NCBI GenBank assembly: GCA_907163375.1 | Contig: CAJQUW010005278.1 | Coordinates: 1 to 64,000, forward strand | DNA: 64,000 nt | From: Prostheceraeus crozeri | Taxonomy: Eukaryota > Platyhelminthes > Polycladida > Euryleptidae | Direction of reading: 5' to 3' | In this document: piece by piece, positions 1-8,519 of the stretch | How positions within the stretch are numbered: position 1 is the stretch's first letter | Layout of the letters: each line of letters starts with the position of its first letter | Made by a program: the position numbers and the translations under genes | Notes under the pieces: model-generated | Seen by the model: only the letters and a program-made list of their open reading frames with translations | Database searches by the model: none | What the model was told of the DNA's origin: nothing

Positions 1-1
1 A

Positions 2-445
2 CATGCCATATCTCTTTTCAACAGTATTGAGCCCCATCTCAATGTAAATGATAGAGGAGAAATCATTACAGATGAAAATAAAGTGATTGATGCTTCACGT
101 TATGAAGACTTGATTCAGTATGCGACACGTAGAAAGCGCCGTCAGGGCTATGTTCCACCTGGTTGGTCATACTTTCTTAAACTATTGAAAAAGCATAATG
201 TGCCAAAATTTGCTTTGAATAATGAGACATTGAAAGAACTTGATTCAACAGTGGCTACTACTCCAATGCTTCAGACGATGAAAATGCCAACAAATTGGTT
301 TAAGACGTCACCTGCTACATCCCCTCCCACACTCACTAAGCAAACAAGAGGAAGAACTCGACGTAGATCTACATCGCCACTAAAACTGGTAAAAGGAAAA
401 CGTAAAACAGCTCCTCCCAGGAAATACATGTTCTCAGACTATTAA
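2..445 (+). CDS. Partial ORF, Polinton 1 protein of unknown function
   Basis: The reading frame is open from the window edge and ends in TAA at 443-445, so the start lies to the left. The visible 148 residues have a compact middle (EDLIQYATRRKRR, then GWSYFLKLLKKHNVP) and a basic Thr/Ser/Pro-rich tail with RGRTRRR. The middle resembles in spacing a short stretch of Polinton 2 around 26600-26760, where an ELL-RL-L pattern precedes EIHAILKRLLEKK; the two may be counterparts. The basic tail suggests nucleic acid binding. No family is recognised. Confidence 0.55.
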   Translation, partial: HAISLFNSIEPHLNVNDRGEIITDENKVIDASRYEDLIQYATRRKRRQGYVPPGWSYFLKLLKKHNVPKFALNNETLKELDSTVATTPMLQTMKMPTNWFKTSPATSPPTLTKQTRGRTRRRSTSPLKLVKGKRKTAPPRKYMFSDY

Positions 446-446
446 T

Positions 447-662
447 ATGAAGCAGATGTGTTGCTTGCCATGTAATGAGCCGCCAGAGGTGAATGTCGTT
501 GTCACTTGCACTTGCTGCGCCAGCTCTCATAATGAAACCCCTAAGCAATGTGAACACGATCGCAAAACCGCTAAAGCTAAATGCTGCAGTTGTTGTAAAT
601 GTAGAAAGGCAAGAAAACAAAAAGATGAGAAGGAGGAAAAAGAGTCAGTCGTCATCGACTGA
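447..662 (+). CDS. Cysteine-rich small protein
   Basis: This 71-aa ORF starts with ATG one base after the previous stop. It holds 14 cysteines in clusters (MCCLPC, CTCC, CCSCCKC), followed by a charged Lys/Glu tail. The density suggests metal binding or heavy acylation; there is no obvious membrane segment. Its 3' end overlaps the start of the integrase gene in another frame. It could be a genuine small gene or a by-product of the overlapping frame. Confidence 0.4.
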   Translation: MKQMCCLPCNEPPEVNVVVTCTCCASSHNETPKQCEHDRKTAKAKCCSCCKCRKARKQKDEKEEKESVVID

Positions 663-1712
663 ACGTTTGAAGTCAATCTATTATGATGTAAAACATCCGG
701 CAGGATTTGCATCTATCAAGAAATTATCAAAAGCGAGTGGTCTTCCACAATCACAAGTGAAACGATGGCTAAAGGGTCAGGCTACCTATACACTCCACAA
801 ACAAGCGAAAAGAAGTACCGCACCCGCCATTATATTGTTCATGACATCGATGAACAGTGGCAAGCAGATTTGTGCGATGTTGCCTCCATTTCAAAACATA
901 ACTCGGGCAATAATTTTATTTTAACCGTCATTGATATTTTCTCGCGTTATGCGTGGGCTCAACCTTTAAAAACTAAAGAAGGGAAAGGAGTAGCAAAAGC
1001 ATTCCAAACAATTTTTCGAGAAGGTCGCATTCCAAAAAGAATTCAGAGTGATCAAGGAAAAGAGTTTGAAAATCAGCATGTGACAAGATTATTTGAGAGG
1101 CATGACATTGAGTTGTTTAGTGTAAAGAGCGCTTATAAAGCTGCACTCGTTGAACGTTTTAATCGCACATTAAAAAATCGCTTGTGGCGACATTTTACTG
1201 CCAACTTGACACAAAATTGGACAAAGGTTCTACAAGATACACTCCATGCCTACAATCACTCTATCCATCGTTCTATTGGACTCAGACCAGTAGATGTAAA
1301 TGCTGACAATGTAGATAAAGTGCGCGAATCATTCCAACGTAAACGCACTCATGTGAAAAGTGATGTGAAAATTGGCGATAAAGTTCGTATCTCAAAAGTG
1401 AAAAGTGTTTTTGCTAAAGGGTACCTTCCGAATTGGACAGAGGAGGTATTTACAGTATCAAGGATTGATCAAATAGACTCTCCAACCACCTACAAGTTGA
1501 AAGATTACGATAATGAAGAAATTGAGGGTAGCTTTTACCGCGATGAGATTGAGGTAGTCATTGAAAGTGAAACATATTTGGTAGAGAAAATCATTCGATG
1601 TAAAAAACGGCAAGGTGAAGAATGGTGTCTTGTTAAATGGAGTGGTTATCCTTCAAGTATGAACTCTTGGATGCGTCGTGCCGACATCTTTCATCTAAGT
1701 GATCGACAGTGA
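625..1712 (+). CDS. Polinton integrase with C-terminal chromodomain
   Basis: This is a retroviral-type DDE integrase that would insert the linear element into host DNA. An N-terminal helix-turn-helix-like part (IYYD, then PAGFASIKKL) precedes the catalytic core. In the frame starting at 765 the acidic residues are D35 (WQADL), D96 (QSDQG) and E130 (VERFNRT). A chromodomain lies at about residues 270-308 (YLVEKII, LVKWSGYP), a module thought to steer insertion to chromatin. From memory the closest named relative is the C. elegans transposon-derived protein F54H12.3. The gene looks broken about once. Confidence 0.9.
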
Positions 1713-1753
1713 TTCATGCAAAGTTGTAACTAACAATGTTTAGGGTTTGAGCT

Positions 1754-2209
1754 ATGAATCCAACTGCCTCATTTTATTCACGACCCTCCTATGTAAGTGG
1801 TGGAGGACAAATTTACATCGGTGCTCGCCGCCAACGTGGAGGTAGCATACTTGGTGCACTGAAATCTGTTGTAGCACCTCTCATATCCAATGTCGGTAGA
1901 TCTTTAAAACGAAATGTTTTAAGTAATGCCGTTGGCTTTGCTGGTGATGTTGCTAGTGATCTTTCCAGAGGTAGAAGTTTTAAGAGCAGTTTGTTGAATC
2001 GTGGAAAGGAACGCGGTTTAAAAACATTGAAGCAGACCTTTGCTGGTGTTACTCAAGGAAAGAAATCACCTAAACGAATGAAAAAAGGAAGGAGGAAACA
2101 TCGCGGAGCTGGTAAGGTGCGATCTTCAGTCAAAAGGCATTCACGCAAACGTCGCAGAGGCTCTAATCATTCATCAGGCGCTAAACGACGACGCTGCTAT
2201 AACTTCTAA
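1754..2209 (+). CDS. Basic virion protein, pVI/pX-like
   Basis: This 151-aa protein has an N-terminal glycine-rich segment (RGGSILGAL) that would form an amphipathic helix with the following SVVAPLI, as in adenovirus pVI, which lyses membranes. A long Arg/Lys-rich tail (KRMKKGRRKHR, KRHSRKRRRG) would suit DNA condensation, as in adenovirus core proteins VII and X. It sits directly before the capsid gene with two bases between stop and start, the usual place for minor virion proteins in Polintons and adintoviruses. Assignment is by composition and position, not by firm homology. Confidence 0.65.
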   Translation: MNPTASFYSRPSYVSGGGQIYIGARRQRGGSILGALKSVVAPLISNVGRSLKRNVLSNAVGFAGDVASDLSRGRSFKSSLLNRGKERGLKTLKQTFAGVTQGKKSPKRMKKGRRKHRGAGKVRSSVKRHSRKRRRGSNHSSGAKRRRCYNF

Positions 2210-2211
2210 TC

Positions 2212-3489
2212 ATGGAGTGTAAAACTTCCGGTTTTTGTTTATTCGATCAACAAGCCATACAGACAGATATTCTTAGTTCAAGTATTGTAGATTATCATCC
2301 TCGAACAGCTGAGAATGCTGGCCCCATTGAATTTGTTATTCCTGGTGGTAGTGATGACTACATAGATTTGAGTTATGCGATGCTTGATTTGAGGTTTAGA
2401 ATTCAGCAAGCAGATGGAACTGCTATTGACGATACACATAAAGTTGGACTGAACAATTTACCATTGACTACATTACTTCGTGATGTTTCTCTAACGATTG
2501 GAGAGCAGCAGGTGGAAGGTGGTCAAAGCGATTATCCCTATAAATCATATTTCAATCATGTATCACAGTTTCATCCAGCAGCACAAAAAAGTCATATGGA
2601 AGCCATGGGATGGTACAGAGATGAAGCAGGAAAATTTGATGTTGAAACAAACAGTGGCTTTGTAAAGCGATCTGCTATGATTAAAGATAGTAGAGTATGT
2701 CAGCTATATGGTCCGCTGAATTTAGACTTCTTTAGACAGTCAAAGTTTTTACTGTGTAATACCAGCATGCGACTCAAGCTGACATTGAATAAGCCTGAAT
2801 TTGCGCTAAATGCATTTGCTAAAGTTGACAATTTTAGAATTCATGTGGAAGATATTGCACTTTACATTTGTCGAGTAGTACCGAATCCAAGTGTCATTAG
2901 TGGGCATGCTGAAGGCCTTAACCGCCAAAATGCCATTTACCCCGTTCAGCATACAAAGCTTCTCACCTTTACAATTCCGAAAGATCAAAAGAGTTTCATG
3001 AAAGATGGCCTCTTTCCATCGGAAGCACCGAAGCTCCTCATGGTGGCAATGGTTGAAAATGATGCATTTAATGGTAATATAAAGAAGAATCCTTTCAATT
3101 TTAAACACAATCAGTTAAGTGAAATTGCTTTACGTGTAAATGGTGTGAGTCATCCTGGTCCACCCTACAAACCAGATTTTGCTTCGGATCAATTTATGCG
3201 CAGTTATGTTGATTTTATGGATGTTTTTGGCTTTTACAATACGGATGACACCAACGGACTGACTATGAAAGAGTTTAAGAGTGGATATACTATTTATGCA
3301 TTTGATTTGACTGCTGACAGCGATATTAGTGCACCCTATCGTCAAGCGAACGTGCCTCATAATATTCGTTTGGATTTGACGTTCAAAAGAACACTACCTG
3401 AGACGATCAATGTATTAATTTATGCAGTCTTCGATTCAAATATTGAAATTACAAAGTATCGTGACGTGATTCTTCAGTATAATCGTTAA
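2212..3489 (+). CDS. Major capsid protein, short Polinton type (F54H12.2-like)
   Basis: This 425-aa protein follows the pVI-like gene and overlaps the protease start by one base. Landmarks are an early strand-rich block (GPIEFVIPGGSDDYIDLSY), a conserved YPYKSYF segment and a C-terminal strand block ending near FDLTADSD. The same blocks occur in the capsid ORF of Polinton 2 (37993-39249). From memory this matches the C. elegans F54H12.2 family, which is encoded next to an integrase. At about 425 residues it is shorter than the roughly 600-residue capsid of classic Polintons, so double jelly-roll status is inferred. It looks intact. Confidence 0.7.
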   Translation: MECKTSGFCLFDQQAIQTDILSSSIVDYHPRTAENAGPIEFVIPGGSDDYIDLSYAMLDLRFRIQQADGTAIDDTHKVGLNNLPLTTLLRDVSLTIGEQQVEGGQSDYPYKSYFNHVSQFHPAAQKSHMEAMGWYRDEAGKFDVETNSGFVKRSAMIKDSRVCQLYGPLNLDFFRQSKFLLCNTSMRLKLTLNKPEFALNAFAKVDNFRIHVEDIALYICRVVPNPSVISGHAEGLNRQNAIYPVQHTKLLTFTIPKDQKSFMKDGLFPSEAPKLLMVAMVENDAFNGNIKKNPFNFKHNQLSEIALRVNGVSHPGPPYKPDFASDQFMRSYVDFMDVFGFYNTDDTNGLTMKEFKSGYTIYAFDLTADSDISAPYRQANVPHNIRLDLTFKRTLPETINVLIYAVFDSNIEITKYRDVILQYNR

Positions 3490-3950
3490 TGAGTTGGCTG
3501 ACTGCTGACGATATTAAGACTAAAGTGCAGCGTAATGCAGACGAAGCGACGTTGAAAGCTTTCGATAATGTCTATTCACTCGATACCTTACCACCTGCAG
3601 TAAATCACTATCCCATCTTTATTGTGCTAAACACTCATTCACAGAATTTAGGCGGTGAGCATTGGAAAGCGATCTTTATTGGAGAAGACCGACGTGGTGA
3701 ACTATTTGACTCTCTTGCTCAACCTCCAAATATACCAACACAGCAGTGGTTGAGAAAACATACGCGTCAATATCAGCGAAATGAACGCATACTACAACAT
3801 CCACTTTCATCAACGTGTGGTGCTTTTGTACTGTACTTCATCTTAAGACGTTTACATGTATCTCGATTTGCATCTGTTATTCAAAACTTTTCATGTAATC
3901 CATCCTCTAATGAAAAAATGATTTGTAAGTTCTATCATGATTTGAAATAA
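3489..3950 (+). CDS. Adenain-like cysteine protease
   Basis: This 153-aa peptidase of the adenovirus protease/Ulp1 clan would mature capsid proteins. The catalytic set is visible in the right order: H58 (GGEHW), D74 (LFDS), Q103 (LQHP) and C110 (STCGAF). Adenain uses H54, E71, Q115 and C122, so size and spacing fit. The ATG overlaps the capsid stop as TAATG, suggesting coupled expression or very compact packing. An AATAAA overlaps the stop codon. It looks intact. Confidence 0.9.
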   Translation: MSWLTADDIKTKVQRNADEATLKAFDNVYSLDTLPPAVNHYPIFIVLNTHSQNLGGEHWKAIFIGEDRRGELFDSLAQPPNIPTQQWLRKHTRQYQRNERILQHPLSSTCGAFVLYFILRRLHVSRFASVIQNFSCNPSSNEKMICKFYHDLK

Positions 3951-3981
3951 AAACATCATGTTGGAAAAATTGTTTTTTATT

Positions 3982-4842
3982 TTACAATCGCTGGGTACGT
4001 ACATACTCAATGAGATAGTCTAGGATCATATTTGCTTGTACATGAGATTTTAGTCCAGTAATGATCACTTTACTATTATGAAAGATTGCCACATGCACAG
4101 GTAACCAACAACTAATGAGAGCTGCAGGAAAAAGTTCGGGTTCATAACACAAACTGTAACTGCTGGTACGAATCTTCAAAAATGATAGACTGTCACTCAA
4201 TTGAGTAGATATCACCATATTGTCCACAGTCAGATTCGACATCACACACCTCTCCCTCTTCCATATCCGACGTAGTAGTCTTTGTAGCTCTAAGCGCATT
4301 GACTGCGCCGATGAATGAGAAAGGGCGCGAGAATCTGTACAGTCCCATTTGGGAAGAGTTGAAGATTCCGTGAATTGTTCATCTTCACCACTAACATTTG
4401 AGGACGACCCGGGTAATACTTGCTGTTTGGAAGCTGTTGGTGTAATGTTGTGAGATCGATTTTGGTGTAGAGTCTGAAGCGACGGAGAATGTTGACGATG
4501 GTGTAGCGATGGCGCTTCATGATGAAAGAATGAGTAAATTGAGCGATGTACCTTCCTTTTATACTTTTCCCAACTACCTTGATGAAATGTGAAGTTAGTA
4601 TGAAGTTGGGAATGATAGAGTTGAATTCGCCGATTGTTGACGCGCAACCAGATGCGATTTCCAATACGTGAATGTCTTTTCATATAGAAGTATTTTAAAT
4701 CCTTCATGATATGATGTAGAGATTGAAAATGGCGATAAGATAAAGCAAACTCTCTTCTCACATTTCCAGTTGAATCTTTGAAATAGACGTTTCGATCATG
4801 ATCCGTTTCAATACGTTGTAGGGAATCTAATTTCCAACTCAT
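3982..4842 (-). CDS. PC4-like plus TBP-like fusion protein
   Basis: This 286-aa protein appears to be an element-encoded transcription factor. Residues 5-105 hold two PC4/p15-like halves (NVYFKDSTGNVRREFALSY, then IWLRVNNRRIQLYH), the fold used by transcription coactivator p15 to bind single-stranded DNA. A His/Ser/Pro-rich linker spans about 108-185. Residues 203-283 resemble one repeat of TATA-binding protein: NMVISTQL, then SLCYEPELFPAAL, then KVIITGLKS, in the same order and spacing as N-V-T, YEPELFPA and GK-TGAKS of TBP. Canonical TBP has two such repeats, so this would need to dimerise or act as a half-site. Its downstream neighbour (4865-5221) is a shorter paralogue with the PC4-like part only. 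An AATAAA follows the stop at once. The TBP resemblance is strong by eye but not computed. Confidence 0.7.
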   Translation of the reverse strand: MSWKLDSLQRIETDHDRNVYFKDSTGNVRREFALSYRHFQSLHHIMKDLKYFYMKRHSRIGNRIWLRVNNRRIQLYHSQLHTNFTFHQGSWEKYKRKVHRSIYSFFHHEAPSLHHRQHSPSLQTLHQNRSHNITPTASKQQVLPGSSSNVSGEDEQFTESSTLPKWDCTDSRALSHSSAQSMRLELQRLLRRIWKRERCVMSNLTVDNMVISTQLSDSLSFLKIRTSSYSLCYEPELFPAALISCWLPVHVAIFHNSKVIITGLKSHVQANMILDYLIEYVRTQRL

Positions 4843-4864
4843 GGTGCGTGATAGTCATGTCTGA

Positions 4865-5221
4865 TTAAGATTTGCATAGTAGGGCGATGAACTCACGACG
4901 AATAAATGTCATGATGGAGCGATGTATGTATCTTCTATACTTCTCCCAATTGTATTTGCGAAATGAGAAACAGTTTGCGGAATGAGAATGGTAGATTTGA
5001 ATTTCATTTCTGTAATGTTGAAGCCAAACTTGATCACCCAGGGAGATGAATCTTAATGTTTCAAAATATTCCAAATCCCTCATGATATCATTGAGGTTGA
5101 CAAATTGTCGCCATGTTAATGTAATTCCTCTTGATGTATGACCATGAGAATTTTTGAAATGTACGTTTCCATCACGATCAACTCTGATATATTGTAGAGA
5201 GTCCAAAATCCAAGTCTTCAT
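4865..5221 (-). CDS. PC4-like protein, paralogue of neighbouring gene
   Basis: This 118-aa protein aligns along its length with residues 1-108 of the 3982-4842 product: WILDSLQYIRVDRDGNVHF and RGITLTWRQFVNL match WKLDSLQRIETDHDRNVYF and EFALSYRHFQSL, and both keep NWEKYRRYIHRSI-type endings. The pattern (short strands, then G-I-L-T-Q-L and a helix) resembles PC4, and the second half repeats it. The ATG at 5221 is preferred to upstream non-ATG codons. It is divergent from the 5257 gene with only 35 bases between the two starts, so they probably share a promoter. The likely role is single-stranded DNA binding in transcription or replication; this is an inference. Confidence 0.6.
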   Translation of the reverse strand: MKTWILDSLQYIRVDRDGNVHFKNSHGHTSRGITLTWRQFVNLNDIMRDLEYFETLRFISLGDQVWLQHYRNEIQIYHSHSANCFSFRKYNWEKYRRYIHRSIMTFIRREFIALLCKS

Positions 5222-5256
5222 GATGTTATGCAAAGTTGCAGATTAGCAATATAAAA

Positions 5257-6654
5257 ATGTCGTTTTATCATATTTTGCTTAGCAATGCGGCTACAAAGAG
5301 ATTTACTAGTAATCGAGCCGCACTCTTTTCTACTCCCATTGATCATGCACAACAGCTAAATGGAAATTGGGAAGTGGGTGTCACTCAACTTGTTTATAGC
5401 AACTGTGTCTATACTTTTGATCATGAGGTGATGACTATTAATATGAGACGTACAGCTGCTTACCAATGTGAAAAGGGCTGCCGAGTATACATTCCACAGT
5501 GGCCAAAGAAAGATCTCTTATCATGTAAAAAGTTTATATATGATTTCTTGAATAAAGCGTGTAAACATATTGCCCAATTTACTCCACACAATGATGATTA
5601 TACTTATATACATCATGTAGTTGAGAAAGATTGGATTGTTGGTTTAAGTCCAAGTTTAAGAAATGATTTAGGCTACCTCGCTAGCGCCTTAACAAGCTAT
5701 GATAATTTTAACGTTAATTACCACATAAGTGGTCATAAACAGTTAATATATCGAGAGGAAGCTTATTATGTAGATCTTATTCCAAGAAATGAGAAGACGT
5801 TGGTAAAGAAGATTGTGATTAAGCCAAGAAAGACAAACATGACTCCTGAAACATTATTGAAGAAATTTAATTATCTCCTTCGAGTTGATGGTAAACAAGT
5901 GGCAACATTGACTTATATTAAATCATCTAATCATATTGCAATAAGTAAATTAAATGATGATGATCTAGTATTAATTTGTTCAAAAGATTTTCATCAGTTC
6001 TTGCGACATCATTCTGCAGCTGTTCATGGAAAATTTAATATGCAACATTTACCATGTGAAAGGTCAAATCAATTTGATACAGAATGGACCGTATCTTTAT
6101 ACAGAAAGTGTGTAGAGCCTTTCGGTGGTATCTTACATGATACAAGAGTGCTGATGCCTCGCATCATTACTTCAGTTAAATTGGTTGTAGATTATTTAAA
6201 TGAAGTGATTAATGACCAACATATTTCATTTTCTGAAAAAGAAGGTACTTTGTCTCTCACTATAAGTGGAAAAGGTATTGAACTAATTATGGATAAAACT
6301 CTAATGGACATTTTGGGTTTTGACCAAAATATCTTTAAAAGTGGTACTGTAACCAAAGCTAGCGCAGACATGTCGCTATCGCGTCGTATTAACTATTTTC
6401 AGATATATTCCAATATTGGTGAAGATGTACGTGTGGGAGATGTTGAAGCTCCATTGCTAGCAATGATACCATACCAGCCAAAGAGCTGCAGTATTTTATC
6501 TGAGCATACTTTCAAGAAAGTGCATTATACAAAGCTGAAATCAAACTACATCCCACAAATTGATATTGCCATTTATGACGATGCTGGTGCGTTGATTCCT
6601 TTTCATAAAGATGCTGTGACAAGTATCACACTCCATTTCCGAATGAAGAGTTAA
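5257..6654 (+). CDS. Putative minor capsid or spike protein, copy A
   Basis: This 465-aa protein starts at an ATG in TATAAAAATG context. It begins with a block shared by many Polinton proteins: HILLSNAATKRF, then LNGNWEVGVTQLVY. A second landmark is DILGFDQNIF at about residue 350, and the end has strands around IDIAIYDDAGALIPF. The neighbour at 6664 has the same landmarks (YLPSNASMNKFP, GEWEVGVSSICY, KLFGFS), and the broken gene at 26811-27599 of Polinton 2 keeps LLGFN and a matching C-terminus. A virion surface role (penton or fibre) is inferred from strand-rich content and position. It looks intact. Confidence 0.6.
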   Translation: MSFYHILLSNAATKRFTSNRAALFSTPIDHAQQLNGNWEVGVTQLVYSNCVYTFDHEVMTINMRRTAAYQCEKGCRVYIPQWPKKDLLSCKKFIYDFLNKACKHIAQFTPHNDDYTYIHHVVEKDWIVGLSPSLRNDLGYLASALTSYDNFNVNYHISGHKQLIYREEAYYVDLIPRNEKTLVKKIVIKPRKTNMTPETLLKKFNYLLRVDGKQVATLTYIKSSNHIAISKLNDDDLVLICSKDFHQFLRHHSAAVHGKFNMQHLPCERSNQFDTEWTVSLYRKCVEPFGGILHDTRVLMPRIITSVKLVVDYLNEVINDQHISFSEKEGTLSLTISGKGIELIMDKTLMDILGFDQNIFKSGTVTKASADMSLSRRINYFQIYSNIGEDVRVGDVEAPLLAMIPYQPKSCSILSEHTFKKVHYTKLKSNYIPQIDIAIYDDAGALIPFHKDAVTSITLHFRMKS

Positions 6655-6663
6655 TGCAAACGT

Positions 6664-8214
6664 ATGCTAATATATTTTTCCAATGTGAATAATATGGAAA
6701 GTGAAAATAAGGACTCGTTTCTAATCTACTTGCCCAGTAATGCTTCTATGAATAAATTTCCCAAAAATAAACCATCAGACTATCGAGTAGAATTAAATCG
6801 CCCACTGCATTTAGAAGGTGAATGGGAGGTTGGCGTTTCTAGTATTTGCTATGATAGCAATATTCAGAATGTGAATGATTTGGAAGAAATGATATTGACT
6901 CCTCGCACCCATGATGGAATAACGATGAATAATGCATTTCAGTTCCCATACAATTTAACATCAGATGGAAAGTGGAACTATGAATGGATTCAGATAAAAT
7001 CAGATTCTTATGAGCCATTTGGGAATGAGAAAATTATTAAGGCATTCAACAGTGGTAATACTTCCATCATGAAGAATAAAAATCAGAAAGCTTATGAGTT
7101 TACTATCTATCATTGGAGTGGGAGACAGTTCCTCCGCTTTCATTCTTTTACTAAAGGTCTTACGCTGAGGTTGGATAGTGAATTCTATCCGCATCTCGGT
7201 TTTGGTCATGGACTACATCTAACGTCAATTGCTACTGCAAATGTTAGAAAAGTTTATTCAAATCGAATCAACAAATTTCATTATAGATTTAAAATATTTG
7301 ATGAAGATGTTGTAGAATGCGAAGAACGCATCATTTTGAAAAAGCGTGGTGTTCAACCTTTATCACTTATTGAGTTAGTAAAACGATGGAATGAGACTGT
7401 GGATAAGAAGTATGGAGAGAAAATTATGGCGGACAAAAATAAGTTGGTTATTCAGAAATATAATGACAAACTTACAGTTTATTTCTCTCCAACCTTGCGT
7501 CATTTTGTAAGACATTATACACCTATTATTGGAAGCGGTGTGGTGTATGCTTCTCATGAATATCACACTAAAGCTGATTCAGTTAATGATGAATGGTGGG
7601 TGGACATCTATGGCGATCGCATCAAGAAAATTTACCAGTCTTATGAAGAATCTAAAGTTGCTATCAATATAATGCCGCGTCTATATCATACAGTTGAAAG
7701 CTTCATTCATGTAGTAAATCCTTATATACAACAGAATTTGAAGCATGTGATGAAAAGTAAATATGATGTAAAGACACACCACATTTCGTTTTCAATTGAA
7801 AATCAACGCGTTGTTCTGAGACTGGGTGATGACATTCAATGTCAATTGAGTAAAAATTTGAAAAAACTCTTTGGATTTTCAATGCTACAAACTGTGTTTG
7901 CTGCTGCGCATACGATTGGTATAGAAACACCAATGACACTTGATAAACATGAACAGCACCTTTACATTCAAAGTGATTTGATTCTACCTATTTCTGTTGG
8001 TGAGAAAAAAGAATACATTTTACGTGATTTCATTCATGATAAAGACGCTTCATATGGAATAGTCGAGAAGATGTTTGAATCTATTTTCTATCATCCCGTC
8101 GTCAAACAAACTATACCCTCTATTGCTATCAAAATTACCAATGGTTTACAAGAGTGCATCCATGTGAAAGATACTAAATCCCTCATAACGTTAGTGTTTC
8201 GGAAAACAAAGTGA
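6664..8214 (+). CDS. Putative minor capsid or spike protein, copy B
   Basis: This 516-aa protein is a diverged tandem paralogue of the preceding gene, 9 bases downstream. The first ATG is at 6664; a second in-frame ATG at 6694 (MESENKDS) better fits the conserved N-terminus. Shared landmarks are LPSNAS, GEWEVGVSSICY, a central RHFVRHYTP comparable to QFLRHHSAA in copy A, and KLFGFS near the C-terminal third. The two copies may form hetero-oligomers in the particle or serve alternative hosts. An AATAAA lies at about 8309-8314. It looks intact. Confidence 0.6.
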   Translation: MLIYFSNVNNMESENKDSFLIYLPSNASMNKFPKNKPSDYRVELNRPLHLEGEWEVGVSSICYDSNIQNVNDLEEMILTPRTHDGITMNNAFQFPYNLTSDGKWNYEWIQIKSDSYEPFGNEKIIKAFNSGNTSIMKNKNQKAYEFTIYHWSGRQFLRFHSFTKGLTLRLDSEFYPHLGFGHGLHLTSIATANVRKVYSNRINKFHYRFKIFDEDVVECEERIILKKRGVQPLSLIELVKRWNETVDKKYGEKIMADKNKLVIQKYNDKLTVYFSPTLRHFVRHYTPIIGSGVVYASHEYHTKADSVNDEWWVDIYGDRIKKIYQSYEESKVAINIMPRLYHTVESFIHVVNPYIQQNLKHVMKSKYDVKTHHISFSIENQRVVLRLGDDIQCQLSKNLKKLFGFSMLQTVFAAAHTIGIETPMTLDKHEQHLYIQSDLILPISVGEKKEYILRDFIHDKDASYGIVEKMFESIFYHPVVKQTIPSIAIKITNGLQECIHVKDTKSLITLVFRKTK

Positions 8215-8519
8215 AGTCTTTATACAACATTTATTGAAATATGTACATGAATGTGAAGGAATAGACTTTATACAACATCCACTGAAAATATATACATGAG
8301 CGCACTTCAATAAACATTGTTATATACAAAAAGTCTTTTTACTTCGTGAAGGGTGGAAATATACAGGGATAGGAAAAATGTCTTTCAGTGGAAAAGTCAT
8401 CACATGGGGAATGTACAGATGTGGACACATATTCACAAGGAAAAAACAATCTCATGCGATACATAAAACAACAATGTTTATCTACAGAAATCAACATCAA
8501 AATACTAAGTTAAGGATGA
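8215..8519. other. Convergent intergenic tail with AATAAA
   Basis: This gap lies between the converging copy B gene and the polymerase gene. It holds two imperfect copies of a 35-base unit (TTTATACAACAT followed by ACTGAAAATATA-like sequence) and AATAAA at about 8309 on the plus strand. A TTTATT near 8230 could serve as the minus-strand polyadenylation signal of the polymerase. Nothing else is seen. Confidence 0.5.

Noticed and set aside
4290-4664. Second minus-strand frame inside the PC4/TBP-like gene
   Set aside because: A shadow of the 3982-4842 gene in another frame.
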